This document shows positions 48,630 to 56,769 of a stretch of DNA of 64,000 nucleotides, piece after piece. Made by a program: the position numbers and the translations under genes. Below the pieces are notes generated by a model. That model was not told the DNA's origin and made no database searches. It saw nothing but the letters and a program-made list of their open reading frames with translations. Source of the stretch: Rufibacter hautae (lineage in GTDB: Bacteria; Bacteroidota; Bacteroidia; Cytophagales; Hymenobacteraceae); assembly GCF_008271695.1 (NCBI RefSeq), contig NZ_VKKY01000002.1, positions 620,001-684,000 on the forward strand, given 5' to 3'. Each line of letters begins with the position of its first letter. The stretch's first letter is position 1.

Positions 48630-49394
48630 ATGACCTACATAGATTCCCACGCGCACGTATTCTCTCCCGAGTTCGCCCAAGACCGGGAAGAAATGCTGCA
48701 GCGCGCCCAGGAGGCCCATATAGCGGAGGTGTACATGCCTAACATTGACCTCGGCTCCATAGAAACCATGCTCCAGATAGAGCAGCAGCACCCCTGGTGT
48801 CATTCCCTGATGGGCTTGCACCCGTGCCACGTTTTCCAGGATTACAGAGAAGTGCTTCAGCAGATGGAAAAGTGGTTTAAGAAACGATCTTTTAAAGGGG
48901 TAGGGGAGGCAGGCCTTGACTATTACTGGGACAAAACCTTTGTGCAAGAGCAGAAAGAAGCCTTGCGTATTCAGTGCGGTTGGGCCAAAAAGTATCAGAT
49001 TCCCATTGTACTGCATACCCGCGATGCTTTCCAGGATACGCTGGAGATTATCCAGGAACAGCAAGACGGCACTTTGAGAGGAATTTTTCATTGTTTCTCC
49101 GGAACCGTGGATGAGGCGCAAGCAGCAGTAGACCAGAATTTTATGTTGGGCATAGGCGGTGTAAGTACTTTTAAGAACGGCGGCCTTGAACCGGTTTTGA
49201 AGGCAATTGATCTAAAACACTTAGTATTGGAAACAGACAGTCCGTATCTTGCGCCCGTACCCAAACGTGGCAAAAGAAACGAGCCCTCCTATCTTCCTTT
49301 TGTGGCGCATCGGGTTTCTGAAATCAAATCCATGACCCTAGATGAGGTAGCCGCGGGCACCACGGCCAACGCGCAACGCCTCTTTGCCAAATAG
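48630..49394 (+). CDS. tatD: TatD family metal-dependent hydrolase (DNase)
   Basis: A 254-aa TatD protein with the N-terminal YIDSHAHVF metal site, GEAGLDYYWD, VLHTRDA, FHCFSG and LETDSPYLAP, all metal ligands present. It probably has 3'-5' exonuclease activity on DNA/RNA. The asparaginase gene begins one base after its stop. Confidence 0.94.
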   Translation: MTYIDSHAHVFSPEFAQDREEMLQRAQEAHIAEVYMPNIDLGSIETMLQIEQQHPWCHSLMGLHPCHVFQDYREVLQQMEKWFKKRSFKGVGEAGLDYYWDKTFVQEQKEALRIQCGWAKKYQIPIVLHTRDAFQDTLEIIQEQQDGTLRGIFHCFSGTVDEAQAAVDQNFMLGIGGVSTFKNGGLEPVLKAIDLKHLVLETDSPYLAPVPKRGKRNEPSYLPFVAHRVSEIKSMTLDEVAAGTTANAQRLFAK

Positions 49395-49395
49395 T

Positions 49396-50469
49396 ATGAA
49401 GTTTTTAAAGGTAAATATCAATACGGCGGCTCCCCGTGATCCAGAGGCTTCCATTTTGCTTATTTACACCGGCGGTACCATAGGAATGGTCTCTGACAAA
49501 GATGACCAGCATTTAGTCCCTTTCGATTTCAGTGAAGTCATTCACCGGGTGCCTGAGATGCGCCAGTTCAAGGTAATGCTCACGGTCCTCAGCCTTGATC
49601 CGCCAATTGATTCTTCCAACATTGAGGTGGAGCATTGGGTAAAGCTGGCGCAGATCATCCAAGTGAATTACCAGGACTATGACGGGTTTGTGATTCTGCA
49701 CGGGACTGATACCATGGCTTATAGCGCCTCGGCGTTGAGCTTTTTGCTGGAGAACCTAAGTAAACCGGTCATCTTTACTGGGGCCCAGGTACCCATTGGG
49801 CGGATGCGCACCGATGCCCGGCGTAACCTCATCACTGCCCTGGAAATTGCCTCAGCGCACCGCTCAGGTAAACCAGTGGTGCCAGAAGTGTCTATCTTTT
49901 TCAATACCCTTTTGTTGCGCGGAAACCGGTCTACCAAAGTGGAAAGCCGGCACTTCAACGCCTTTCACTCCGGTAAATACCCGCAGTTGGCCAAAGCCGG
50001 CATTGACATTGAATTCAACAAATCGGTTATTCTGCCGGCTCCGGTGGAACCGCTCAGGGTTTACCAGGAACTGGAAAGCAGGGTGGCGGTATTGAAGCTG
50101 TTCCCGGGCATCAACAAAGCACTGGTTGAGGCTATTCTAAAGGCTGAAGGATTACAGGGACTGGTATTAGAAACTTTCGGGGCTGGAAATGCGCCCACGT
50201 ATCCCTGGTTCCTGAAACTTCTGCGCGAGGCCGTGGATCGGGGCATCACTATTTTGAATGTGTCGCAGTGCGAGGAAGGGGAGGTGCACCAAGGGCAATA
50301 CGAAACAAGTTTCTACCTGAAGGAAATGGGCGTCATTGGTGGTTCAGATATCAGTACCGAGGCCGCCGTGACAAAACTCATGTTTGTGTTGGCCCAGGAT
50401 CTTACCCAGCAGGAGAAAGCCTGCCTACTGGCCCAAGACCTACGCGGCGAAATGACCCGCCGCATATAA
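49396..50469 (+). CDS. ansA: type I asparaginase
   Basis: 357 aa from the ATG at 49396 ([15 protein letters not shown]). The catalytic Thr lies in [11 protein letters not shown] and the second motif is [22 protein letters not shown]; the central [20 protein letters not shown] and C-terminal [15 protein letters not shown] are standard for cytoplasmic AnsA enzymes. It hydrolyses asparagine to aspartate and ammonia. Immediately downstream of tatD, so probably co-transcribed. Confidence 0.93.
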   Translation: MKFLKVNINTAAPRDPEASILLIYTGGTIGMVSDKDDQHLVPFDFSEVIHRVPEMRQFKVMLTVLSLDPPIDSSNIEVEHWVKLAQIIQVNYQDYDGFVILHGTDTMAYSASALSFLLENLSKPVIFTGAQVPIGRMRTDARRNLITALEIASAHRSGKPVVPEVSIFFNTLLLRGNRSTKVESRHFNAFHSGKYPQLAKAGIDIEFNKSVILPAPVEPLRVYQELESRVAVLKLFPGINKALVEAILKAEGLQGLVLETFGAGNAPTYPWFLKLLREAVDRGITILNVSQCEEGEVHQGQYETSFYLKEMGVIGGSDISTEAAVTKLMFVLAQDLTQQEKACLLAQDLRGEMTRRI

Positions 50470-50545
50470 TGTAAAAATTGAATGCTTAAGGTTTGCAAAT
50501 ACCGTTGCTTCTGCCTTTCTTTGCATTCCGAAAAATACGGACCAC

Positions 50546-50635
50546 GGAGAGGTGTCAGAGTGGTCGAACGAGCACGCCTGGAAAGTGTGTATACTGGTAA
50601 CGGTATCGAGGGTTCGAATCCCTCCCTCTCCGCCA
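50546..50635 (+). tRNA. tRNA-Ser (anticodon GGA)
   Basis: A 90-nt class II tRNA: acceptor GGAGAGG pairs with CCTCTCC, discriminator G, encoded CCA. The anticodon loop is CTGGAAA (anticodon GGA) closed by CACGC/GTGTG, with a long variable arm and a GGTTCGAATCC T-arm. A terminator follows. Confidence 0.96.
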
Positions 50636-50648
50636 CTACATTGATTAG

Positions 50649-50686
50649 AACCCTGTAAGTCTAAATCTTACAGGGTTTTTTGTTTT
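50649..50686 (+). terminator. terminator after tRNA-Ser
   Basis: AACCCTGTAAG / CTTACAGGGTTTTTTGTTTT. Confidence 0.85.
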
Positions 50687-51327
50687 ACTTCGGACACATA
50701 TCGGACACTTTTCATGGGTGTTAGGTTCTTGTATCTACTTAGTAGAATTTAACAACTCATGGCTGGCCAGTCCTAGATCTACCTAAAAAGTAGTAGCTCG
50801 TGGTGGAAGACTTTAGTGTTCGGCTTCCTGTTTACCGCAGTTATATTTTGAAAAGCCTTCAATACCTCTTCTTGCAAGCATTTTAAATTAAGACGCATGC
50901 ATTTCCAACTTCTGCTTACCTACTGAATACCATTTCTTAGAAAGTCCTCTCTGAGGGTGTGTAAGTTTTTGCGCACCTTCCCTTTTTACGCAGCATAGGG
51001 CAATGCCCCGGTGGCTTGTATTTGATAGGAGGGGGTATAGGTTCCCAATTGAATTGCCTAGGGTTTGACCGGGTGGGCCAAGTTTTGGCAGGCCTGTTTC
51101 CCTGGTTGGCCAAGTTATCCTAGCAATGGCAAGAAGTGCGATCTGCCTTGGAACCAATACTGACCAAACATTCTACAAAGTTGCATGAGCAGTTCGTATC
51201 CTAGATACGCGTTGGCCCCGACTTTACCCGATCACACGGTGGTGCTCCTGATGGATAGGACAGCAATAAAGCAAAGGAGTTAGTTAATTCACATAACGGC
51301 CGTGGCTCTTGGGTTGAATTAAATTGC
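50687..51327. other. noncoding stretch between tRNA-Ser and the cassette array
   Basis: About 640 bases with no credible gene. It holds a short direct repeat TCGGACAC (near 50691 and 50701) and, at 51295, an isolated AACGGCCGTGG that could be the left half of a decayed attC-like site. Nothing else is recognised. Confidence 0.45.
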
Positions 51328-51372
51328 AACGGCTTTGCTATAAGGTGGCGAAGCTAACTTATAGGTTTTGTT
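51328..51372 (-). repeat. attC-like site 13 (distal end of array, short)
   Basis: 45 bp. AACGGC ... GTT ends; arms CTATAAG / CTTATAG with a ~13-base centre lacking the usual GGCCGTCGGCC. Its right box (GTTGTAGGG) matches the start of cassette 13 (CCCTACAAC at 51915-51923) inverted. It contains the stop codon of the cassette gene. Confidence 0.75.
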
Positions 51373-51904
51373 GTAGGGTGTTGTTCTTGATTTTGTCTTC
51401 CAAAAGCAACTTCATTGACCAAAAGTAATCTGATTCGAAGGCGATGGCTCTGATCTCGTCTATTTCAAACTCATGGTCGTATTCCTCTTCCACAGAGCCA
51501 TCTGCACAAACCATATCGATTTTCAGTCGGTTGCCTGTAACCTGTGATATCTTGCCATAGAAAACCTCAGTCTCGCTGCTGTCCTGAAACTCAAAAAGAC
51601 CATACCTCTTCTCCGTCCAATTCAACAGGTGAATAGTTGAGCCAAACATGTTAATGTCGTAGCCGAGGCATAATCCACCTGGCAATTCTTCTTTTACACC
51701 TTTCAGGTTCAACACCTTCTCTATTGCTGCAGCTCTTGAGGGACGGGATCTTCTTTCTACAAAAGCTTTCCTGTAGAGTTTGAATCCATCCACTTGGTAA
51801 TCCACAGGAATATACTTCACTAGAACCCATTCATCATTCTCTAATATGACGAGACCTGTTTCTGGTTCTTCCCACGAAGCAATTTGAAATGACTCTACTT
51901 TCAT
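51359..51904 (-). CDS. cassette 13 protein, unknown function
   Basis: A 181-aa soluble acidic protein with no signal peptide or clear domain; the first half has mixed beta content (ETGLVILENDEWVLVKYIPVDYQVDGFKLYRK), the second a beta-rich part (GLFEFQDSSETEVFYGKISQVTG). It starts 17 bases after attC-like site 12 and ends inside site 13, so it fills the cassette completely. The pattern is compatible with small standalone accessory or immunity proteins but I do not recognise a family. Confidence 0.75.
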   Translation of the reverse strand: MKVESFQIASWEEPETGLVILENDEWVLVKYIPVDYQVDGFKLYRKAFVERRSRPSRAAAIEKVLNLKGVKEELPGGLCLGYDINMFGSTIHLLNWTEKRYGLFEFQDSSETEVFYGKISQVTGNRLKIDMVCADGSVEEEYDHEFEIDEIRAIAFESDYFWSMKLLLEDKIKNNTLQQNL

Positions 51905-51920
51905 AATCTCTATACCCTAC

Positions 51921-51980
51921 AACGGCTAGTGCATGAGACGTGCGAGGCCGTCGGCCGAGGCATGGCTTATGCACCTTGTT
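51921..51980 (-). repeat. attC-like site 12
   Basis: 60 bp, AACGGCTAGTGCATGAG ... ATGCACCTTGTT. Arms GTGCATGAG/CTTATGCAC and GAGGCCG/CGGCCGAG around TCGGCC; a few unpaired bases on one arm. The right box GTTACCTGC matches the start of cassette 12 (GCAGGTAAC at 53037-53045) inverted. Confidence 0.9.
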
Positions 51981-51998
51981 ACCTGCTGTTTTTCTTTT

Positions 51999-52496
51999 TT
52001 ACTCTAGTTCACTATTTCTATTATCTATTACTTTTTTTAATTTAAATATTATGTCATCAATAGAAATTCTAATTTGTTTTCCTGAATCTTTCTTTTCGTT
52101 TACAGTTCTTGAATTAGTGAATCTGTTAAGTAGAATGTTTAATTCATCATATACTGCTTGAGTTTCGATTTCTGTTGTTTCCTGCAACAAAGTTCTATTT
52201 TCATTAAAACTGAAAATATAATTTTGAAGCAATTCTCCATCTTTCTCGAATTCGACACCCTTTAAACTTCCATTAGACTGAGCTATTGAGTATTTACCAA
52301 AAACCTGTTGTAAACGCTTAGAATCATGGAAAATTTGGGCTAAGCTTGTTGTCTTTTGCTTTTTTAATACAGAGTTCTTTGCATTTTCTGCAATAGTTGC
52401 TGATGACTTCGCTTTCTTTTCTGCTTTGATAGAAAGGTATGCACTGAAGACTGATACAACAGTTCCAATCAATCCAATTATTGTTGAACTATCCAT
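51999..52496 (-). CDS. cassette 12 second gene: membrane-anchored coiled-coil protein
   Basis: 165 aa with an N-terminal membrane helix (STIIGLIGTVVSVFSAYLSI), then a lysine-rich coiled-coil-like helix (KAEKKAKSSATIAENAKNSVLKK) and a helical cytoplasmic domain. Its ATG overlaps the stop of the YfbU gene by one base (TAATG), so they are coupled. This is the only two-gene cassette in the array. Family not recognised. Confidence 0.78.
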   Translation of the reverse strand: MDSSTIIGLIGTVVSVFSAYLSIKAEKKAKSSATIAENAKNSVLKKQKTTSLAQIFHDSKRLQQVFGKYSIAQSNGSLKGVEFEKDGELLQNYIFSFNENRTLLQETTEIETQAVYDELNILLNRFTNSRTVNEKKDSGKQIRISIDDIIFKLKKVIDNRNSELE

Positions 52497-53011
52497 TAAT
52501 AAACGTGTATGTCTATTAATTCTGATACCTGCTCTTCAGTTAATTTGTAACTGTAATCAATTTTGAACTGCTTCCATTTCAAGAGCATTTTCCTATACTT
52601 AGGTATCATTTCCGAATGACTATTGTAGTAGCCATTGGTAGTTTCTTTAATTTCACCAAATCTATCTAAATCCTCTATAAAATACTTGGTATAAGCCATA
52701 TACATAGTTTCATGATTCCCATCGAATCCAGGGAATTTAACTTTGCTTAGGGTAAGCTTCGTAGGCTTTTCAATTTGAAGAAACGAATAATGAAATGAAG
52801 CATACATGTCAAGAACATCTAAAACAAAGGTGCATTCTTCACTAGACAGCCCATCAGAAAGATGTTCTGTAATCCAAGTGTAGTGCAATTCATACCCATC
52901 TTCAATTGCCTTTCTATGATTTGCGTAATAATCCTTTTCTTCTGGATATAACTTTTCAAGTATTTTTAATTGGTAGGAAAGTTGTAGTCTCTCTTTGATG
53001 TCAAGTTGCAT
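52496..53011 (-). CDS. cassette 12 first gene: YfbU family protein
   Basis: 171 aa from the ATG at 53011 (MQLDIKERLQLSYQL); upstream in-frame codons read through attC-like site 11 and were rejected. It follows the YfbU pattern over its whole length: ERLQLSYQLKILEKLYPEE, HRKAIEDGYELHY, TFVLDVLDMYASFHYSF, FPGFDGNHETMYMAYTKYFIEDL and the C-terminal YRKMLLKWKQF. Family knowledge: E. coli YfbU has been linked to stress-related cell death, but its molecular role is not known. It is coupled to a membrane-anchored partner. Confidence 0.85.
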   Translation of the reverse strand: MQLDIKERLQLSYQLKILEKLYPEEKDYYANHRKAIEDGYELHYTWITEHLSDGLSSEECTFVLDVLDMYASFHYSFLQIEKPTKLTLSKVKFPGFDGNHETMYMAYTKYFIEDLDRFGEIKETTNGYYNSHSEMIPKYRKMLLKWKQFKIDYSYKLTEEQVSELIDIHVY

Positions 53012-53042
53012 AATCAGTTTCTTAATTTTATAAATTGCAGGT

Positions 53043-53102
53043 AACGGACTAGTGTAAACGGCGGCGAAGGCCGTCGGCCTATGCTGGCGTTTACACGTTG
53101 TT
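53043..53102 (-). repeat. attC-like site 11
   Basis: 60 bp, AACGGACTAGTGTAAACG ... CGTTTACACGTTGTT; arms GTGTAAACG/CGTTTACAC, centre GGCCGTCGGCC. The right box GTTCTCATTA matches the start of cassette 11 (TAATGAGAAC) inverted. Confidence 0.9.
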
Positions 53103-53693
53103 CTCATTAGTTTTTCTTTTTTGCTTAACAATTATGTTGCAAATTCTTTCTGAATCTGGGTTCTCTGGTTTATAATAAAGGTTGTCGAAACTTATAGCTG
53201 ATTTATTTTTTTGAAGTTCAGTCTTTACATAAGCTGTCAACTGTTCTTCACTATCAGGTGCTAAACCAATGTAGTCGAAATAAACAATGTTCTTTTCTTG
53301 AAACTCACAAATCACCGCAAATACTTTTTGGTGTCCAGACCCTAAGTTCTTGACTTTCCAATATGGGTTTAGTTCAAAAAATGAGAGCTTCTCTATAATT
53401 GAAACTGTGTCCAGCCCGTATTTGTCTCTCAGATGATTCCTTAACGTTTTTGGTTGAATATAATCGGAGAAGCTTCTTTTCACTCTTAATGGTGCCATTT
53501 TAGCTTTCTCGCCACTCCGTTGATTGGACTGTATCGCTTCTATTATTTTACTTGGCACCCAATATCCATCAGTATCTGTCTTTGATTGTGGGACAAACTC
53601 AATCCAGAACCTAATCATTTCTCCTTTACTTAAAGCAAATGCAGGAATCTCAAAATTCTTTAGAATGAATCCCTGATTTTGGATAAGCTTCAT
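53091..53693 (-). CDS. cassette 11 protein, unknown function
   Basis: A 200-aa basic protein, no signal peptide. Segments GEMIRFWIEFVPQSKTDTDGYWVPSK and YWKVKNLGSGHQKVFAVICEFQEK suggest an alpha/beta fold, but I recognise no family. It begins 17 bases after site 10 and its last four codons lie inside site 11, so the attC-like sequence encodes the C-terminus. Confidence 0.78.
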   Translation of the reverse strand: MKLIQNQGFILKNFEIPAFALSKGEMIRFWIEFVPQSKTDTDGYWVPSKIIEAIQSNQRSGEKAKMAPLRVKRSFSDYIQPKTLRNHLRDKYGLDTVSIIEKLSFFELNPYWKVKNLGSGHQKVFAVICEFQEKNIVYFDYIGLAPDSEEQLTAYVKTELQKNKSAISFDNLYYKPENPDSERICNIIVKQKRKTNENNV

Positions 53694-53709
53694 ATTATAA
53701 ATTAATGAG

Positions 53710-53768
53710 AACGGCCTCGTGTAAACGACGCCGAAGGCCGTCGGCCGAGGTGAGGTTTACACATTGTT
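53710..53768 (-). repeat. attC-like site 10
   Basis: 59 bp, AACGGCCTCGTGTAAACG ... GGTTTACACATTGTT; centre GGCCGTCGGCC. The right box GTTGTGGCAA matches the start of cassette 10 (TTTGCCACAAC) inverted. Confidence 0.9.
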
Positions 53769-53933
53769 GTGGCAAGTTTTTATTTGCAAAGTCAACCGAT
53801 TTTATTTTACTAAGATATGAGTAAAAAAATATTGAGGCTTTGTTAGCACACTAAGTTAGTAGAAGTCTTATTTAATGTTTTTAAATTTAAATACAGTCAG
53901 AGCATTATTCATGAATTGCTCTGACTCAATTGC

Positions 53934-54386
53934 CTACCTTTCAAGTTCTGGGAGTTTATTTTTACTAACTTCTAAAAAGTCTTCTTTTATCTTATCCCAA
54001 ACGTACTTGTCCTGCTCTATATCATATACAGATAAGACTTGAATTTTAGAGTCGAGCAACGTTTTGAAAGGCAAATTCTCGTATTCTTTTTCTATACTAA
54101 GCCCCTCTGGGCATTTAAAATAAAAAATCTGGTCAAAATCATCATATAGAAGTGTATTGCCCTCTTCAATAACTTGGCGAAAAGTTTTTGAAATTGTAAT
54201 CCCATTATATTCACCAGCATAAGTTGATACTAAGTCTATAATCCCTGAATCATTTACTCTTATTTTTAAATTTTCTAGTTCATATTTGTTAGAATCCAAC
54301 TTTTTAAGACTAGAGTAGAGGGGGCTATCAGTCAGTCTATCTCCTAATTTAAATTCACCTATTCTCTTTCCAGGAACTATTTCCAT
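53934..54386 (-). CDS. cassette 10 protein, unknown function
   Basis: 150 aa from the ATG at 54386 (MEIVPGKRIGEFKLGDRLTDS); a GTG six codons upstream lies against site 9 and is less likely. The opening PGKRIGEFKLG pattern is common in small standalone Bacteroidota proteins of unknown role. It is mixed alpha/beta and acidic at the C-terminus, with no export signal. About 165 noncoding bases follow before site 10, the longest 3' spacer among the coding cassettes. Confidence 0.75.
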   Translation of the reverse strand: MEIVPGKRIGEFKLGDRLTDSPLYSSLKKLDSNKYELENLKIRVNDSGIIDLVSTYAGEYNGITISKTFRQVIEEGNTLLYDDFDQIFYFKCPEGLSIEKEYENLPFKTLLDSKIQVLSVYDIEQDKYVWDKIKEDFLEVSKNKLPELER

Positions 54387-54404
54387 ATTTTTAAAATTTG
54401 CCAC

Positions 54405-54464
54405 AACGGATAGTATAAAAAACGTGCTCGGCCGTCGGCCGAAGCATGGAATTTATACAGTGTT
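54405..54464 (-). repeat. attC-like site 9
   Basis: 60 bp, AACGGATAGTATAAAAAACG ... ATTTATACAGTGTT; centre CGGCCGTCGGCCG. The right box GTTAGTGGC matches the start of cassette 9 (GCCACTAAC) inverted. It holds the stop codon of the cassette 9 gene. Confidence 0.88.
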
Positions 54465-54906
54465 AGTGGCTGTTATTTTTTAAAGTTATATCAATGTTTT
54501 TTACACTGCCATCACCTTTGTGAGTAAGCAGGATTGAATCTGTCTCAAATTTTAAAAGCCCGAAAGTTTCTTTAGTTTTTCCGTCTATTAAAGTTATAGT
54601 ACTGTCGCTGTTGATCCAGTTTCCAACCAGCACCTTTGAGTTATTATGGTTGATGAAAAACCTTCCATTCTTCTCTAATTCTAAATTTATTTTAGTTGTC
54701 CCTTCTGAGTCTAAACCAAGAAGGTTATTAAGAATCGGGTTAATGTCATTATCTTTTTTGTTTCCATCAAAATTACAGTTGGAGGTGAAATCAGCTTTCC
54801 ATCCGTCCACTGTCCACATTTCTGTATTATGTGATAAATCTTCAGTAATCTCCTTGCAGCTAATTAGAAAGAAAGTGAAGCAAATTCCCATTAACGCTAT
54901 TTTCAT
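54463..54906 (-). CDS. cassette 9 lipoprotein, unknown function
   Basis: 147 aa from the ATG at 54906 (a TTG two codons upstream is less likely). Lipoprotein signal MKIALMGICFTFFLISC with Cys at residue 17. The mature part resembles small Bacteroidota lipocalin-like proteins (NLELEKNGRFFINHNNSKVLVGNWINSD ... LKFETDSILLTHK), a beta-barrel guess only. The stop codon lies in the right box of site 9. Confidence 0.78.
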   Translation of the reverse strand: MKIALMGICFTFFLISCKEITEDLSHNTEMWTVDGWKADFTSNCNFDGNKKDNDINPILNNLLGLDSEGTTKINLELEKNGRFFINHNNSKVLVGNWINSDSTITLIDGKTKETFGLLKFETDSILLTHKGDGSVKNIDITLKNNSH

Positions 54907-54950
54907 ATTCAATTGCTGATGTTCTACTTTGTTTTGCTCTTATTGCCACT

Positions 54951-55008
54951 AACGGCTTGTATAAACGACGCCGAAGGCCGTCGGCCGAGGTGACATTTAT
55001 ACCTTGTT
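54951..55008 (-). repeat. attC-like site 8
   Basis: 58 bp, AACGGCTTGTATAAACG ... CATTTATACCTTGTT; centre GGCCGTCGGCC. The right box GTTACGCG matches the start of cassette 8 (CGCGTAAC) inverted. Confidence 0.9.
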
Positions 55009-55025
55009 ACGCGACGTTTTTCTTG

Positions 55026-55484
55026 CTATTTTTCTGATTCTTTAATTATTTTTTCAAGGAACGTTTCAACCCTTGGCATTTCCAATCCGTCCGTCATGTC
55101 AAGGATTACCACTTCCTTGATTTCAATTTCTTCAGAATAGGCGGCAAATAAGGCAAACCATATTTCTTCCTCAATATCAATATCCCAAGTAGTGATTATC
55201 GAGTGCTTTGGCAAGTATGGCTTTTCTATTTCACTCTCTCTAAAAGTTATTTCCTCGTCAATTAAATCATGCACAAGTTCTGCTTGTTTTCCCATTGTGC
55301 AAACATATCCGACATCATTATTTATAATTTTATTAATGACTTCGTCGATGTATCTTCTAGGTTTGTCATTTACCACCATTGCGCACAGCCATTCCTTGTT
55401 TGGAAGTTGGTCCAACCAGTTTTTTTCTGTGCTGTATCCGACAATTTTAACTTTTCGGTTGTTTATGAGCTCTACCAAGTTCAA
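55026..55484 (-). CDS. cassette 8 protein, unknown function
   Basis: A 152-aa acidic cytoplasmic protein. It opens with a beta-alpha pattern (KVKIVGYSTEKNWLDQLPNKEWLCAMVVND) and has an alternating fold with EEEIWFALFAAY and EVVILDMTDG, resembling a small Rossmann-like sensor domain. No catalytic motif is seen and the family is not recognised. It starts 17 bases after site 7. Confidence 0.78.
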   Translation of the reverse strand: MNLVELINNRKVKIVGYSTEKNWLDQLPNKEWLCAMVVNDKPRRYIDEVINKIINNDVGYVCTMGKQAELVHDLIDEEITFRESEIEKPYLPKHSIITTWDIDIEEEIWFALFAAYSEEIEIKEVVILDMTDGLEMPRVETFLEKIIKESEK

Positions 55485-55500
55485 TCTTTAAATGACGCGT

Positions 55501-55558
55501 AACGGTTAGTATAAAAGACGGCGAGGCCGTCGGCCGAAGCTGACTTTTATACAGTGTT
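55501..55558 (-). repeat. attC-like site 7
   Basis: 58 bp, AACGGTTAGTATAAAAGACG ... CTTTTATACAGTGTT; centre GGCCGTCGGCC. The right box GTTACCTGT matches the start of cassette 7 (ACAGGTAAC) inverted. Confidence 0.9.
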
Positions 55559-55575
55559 ACCTGTTTGTTATTTTT

Positions 55576-56274
55576 TTAAAACACGGAATCTTCTAAGTTC
55601 ATATTCATTTTTACTTTACCCTCTCTGATAGAATAGTAAACAAATTCATCTGTTGTTTTAGACTTGTAACCAAAACTATCTTCGTCTATCCACTTGCAAT
55701 TGGCTGCTATCTTGTAAGAACTGTCCCACCAGTACCAATTCTTTTTATTGAATAGTACTGATTCACTTGTGCCCCCTTCTGTTGTAATTCGTACTTTCAA
55801 GGAAGCTTTGTCTTCTGTCTTTGCCAATACTGCCACTCCACTGCTTTTCCTGTTTGTAGATTTCTTTTCCTTTTGAGGCTTCTCAAACACAAAGTCGGAG
55901 TTGAGAATAGAGCTGTAGGCTGATTCAAAAACTGATTTATCCCAACTTAATGTGCCTGCAGCCTCCATAACAGTGTTATGAATCAAATCAAGGAGGTAAC
56001 GATATTGCTCTTTTTTAGTGAGTCGAAGGTACTGTTCTTCATTCATTGTGGTAGAGAGCGTGCAGATAGCTCCAAAGTACCAAGGCTCCTGTAAAAACAT
56101 TGCTTCTTTAATATGAATGCAAATCCTGCCTGTTTTAGGTGGTTTGTATCCTGCTAAAGAGTTGTGATAGTAGTCCGAGATAAAATTCACCGCTTTTCTG
56201 AATTCCCAATCAAAAGGAGTGTCCTTGATTTTGGTCCCGTCGTAGTAAACTGTAATGTCGGTTAAAGGCCACAT
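55576..56274 (-). CDS. cassette 7 protein, unknown function
   Basis: 232 aa from the ATG at 56274 (MWPLTDITVYYDGTKI); earlier in-frame codons are attC sequence. The N-terminal ~125 residues are alpha/beta (FRKAVNFISDYYHNS ... GRICIHIKEAMFL), a lysine-rich linker follows (EKPQKEKKSTNRKSSG), and the C-terminal ~70 residues form a beta-rich domain (KVRITTEGGTSESVLFNKKNWYWWD). Two domains with a linker, no export signal. Family not recognised. Confidence 0.76.
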   Translation of the reverse strand: MWPLTDITVYYDGTKIKDTPFDWEFRKAVNFISDYYHNSLAGYKPPKTGRICIHIKEAMFLQEPWYFGAICTLSTTMNEEQYLRLTKKEQYRYLLDLIHNTVMEAAGTLSWDKSVFESAYSSILNSDFVFEKPQKEKKSTNRKSSGVAVLAKTEDKASLKVRITTEGGTSESVLFNKKNWYWWDSSYKIAANCKWIDEDSFGYKSKTTDEFVYYSIREGKVKMNMNLEDSVF

Positions 56275-56298
56275 TGTTTCATAATTATAATGACAGGT

Positions 56299-56356
56299 AA
56301 CGGCCGCGTGCATGCCGAGCCTGAAGCGATCGCGAAGGTTGGGTATGCATTGTGTT
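56299..56356 (-). repeat. attC-like site 6 (divergent centre)
   Basis: 58 bp. Arms GCATGCC/GGGTATGC and AGCCT/AGGTT with a palindromic centre GCGATCGC in place of GGCCGTCGGCC. The right box GTTGAGTGT matches the start of cassette 6 (ACACTCAAC) inverted. Confidence 0.82.
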
Positions 56357-56372
56357 GAGTGTTGATGTTTTT

Positions 56373-56708
56373 TTATTCTTCTACTACTTTGAAATAGTTT
56401 GTTCCTTCAACCCGTTCAAGTTCTGTTCCTTCTTCCATTTCTAAGTATGGAATAATAGAAGGGTCATAATTTGCAATTGTATTAACGTCATAGATTGCTA
56501 AGTTATTTGCATCGTCCACATACTCCTGTGTTTCTGTGCCAGAATAGAACCTCCATCCGCAATCATGCTCAAAATCTGGTTCTTCTCGATACATAAAGAC
56601 TACTGGCAAGCCTTCTACTGTAATTTTATCAGAAGCAATACATCCACCCATAGGGGTTATCAGCTGCTTTATCTGACCACCTTCCAGTTTAAATTTCTTT
56701 TCTTTCAT
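56373..56708 (-). CDS. cassette 6: DUF2185 (Imm33-like) protein
   Basis: 111 aa from the ATG at 56708 (MKEKKFKLEGGQ). It matches the DUF2185 pattern throughout: GGCIASDKITVEGLPVVFMYREEP, DCGWRFYSGTETQEYVDD and NNLAIYDVNTIANYDPSIIPYL. DUF2185 proteins are frequently listed among polymorphic-toxin immunity families (Imm33). No toxin is adjacent, so this would be a solitary immunity or regulatory protein. Cytoplasmic, acidic. Confidence 0.86.
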   Translation of the reverse strand: MKEKKFKLEGGQIKQLITPMGGCIASDKITVEGLPVVFMYREEPDFEHDCGWRFYSGTETQEYVDDANNLAIYDVNTIANYDPSIIPYLEMEEGTELERVEGTNYFKVVEE

Positions 56709-56724
56709 GATTTTATTTACACTC

Positions 56725-56769
56725 AACGGATTGGGCTAAAAAGCGCTTTAGTGCTTTTTAGGTGTGGTT
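56725..56769 (-). repeat. attC-like site 5 (short)
   Basis: 45 bp. AACGG ... GTT with a perfect 9-bp arm CTAAAAAGC / GCTTTTTAG and an 8-base loop. The right box GTTAGCGGC matches the start of cassette 5 (GCCGCTAAC) inverted. It carries the cassette 5 gene stop. Confidence 0.82.

Noticed and set aside
50888-51157. 89-aa minus-strand ORF after tRNA-Ser
   Set aside because: No domain, odd composition, not linked to an attC-like site; judged random.
51295-51327. A fourteenth attC-like site left of site 13
   Set aside because: Only an AACGGCCGTGG left end is visible; no matching right arm or right box was found, so it is mentioned only as a possible remnant.
55192-55502. Plus-strand ORFs overlapping cassette 8
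   Set aside because: Antisense shadows of the minus-strand gene that fits exactly between two attC-like sites.
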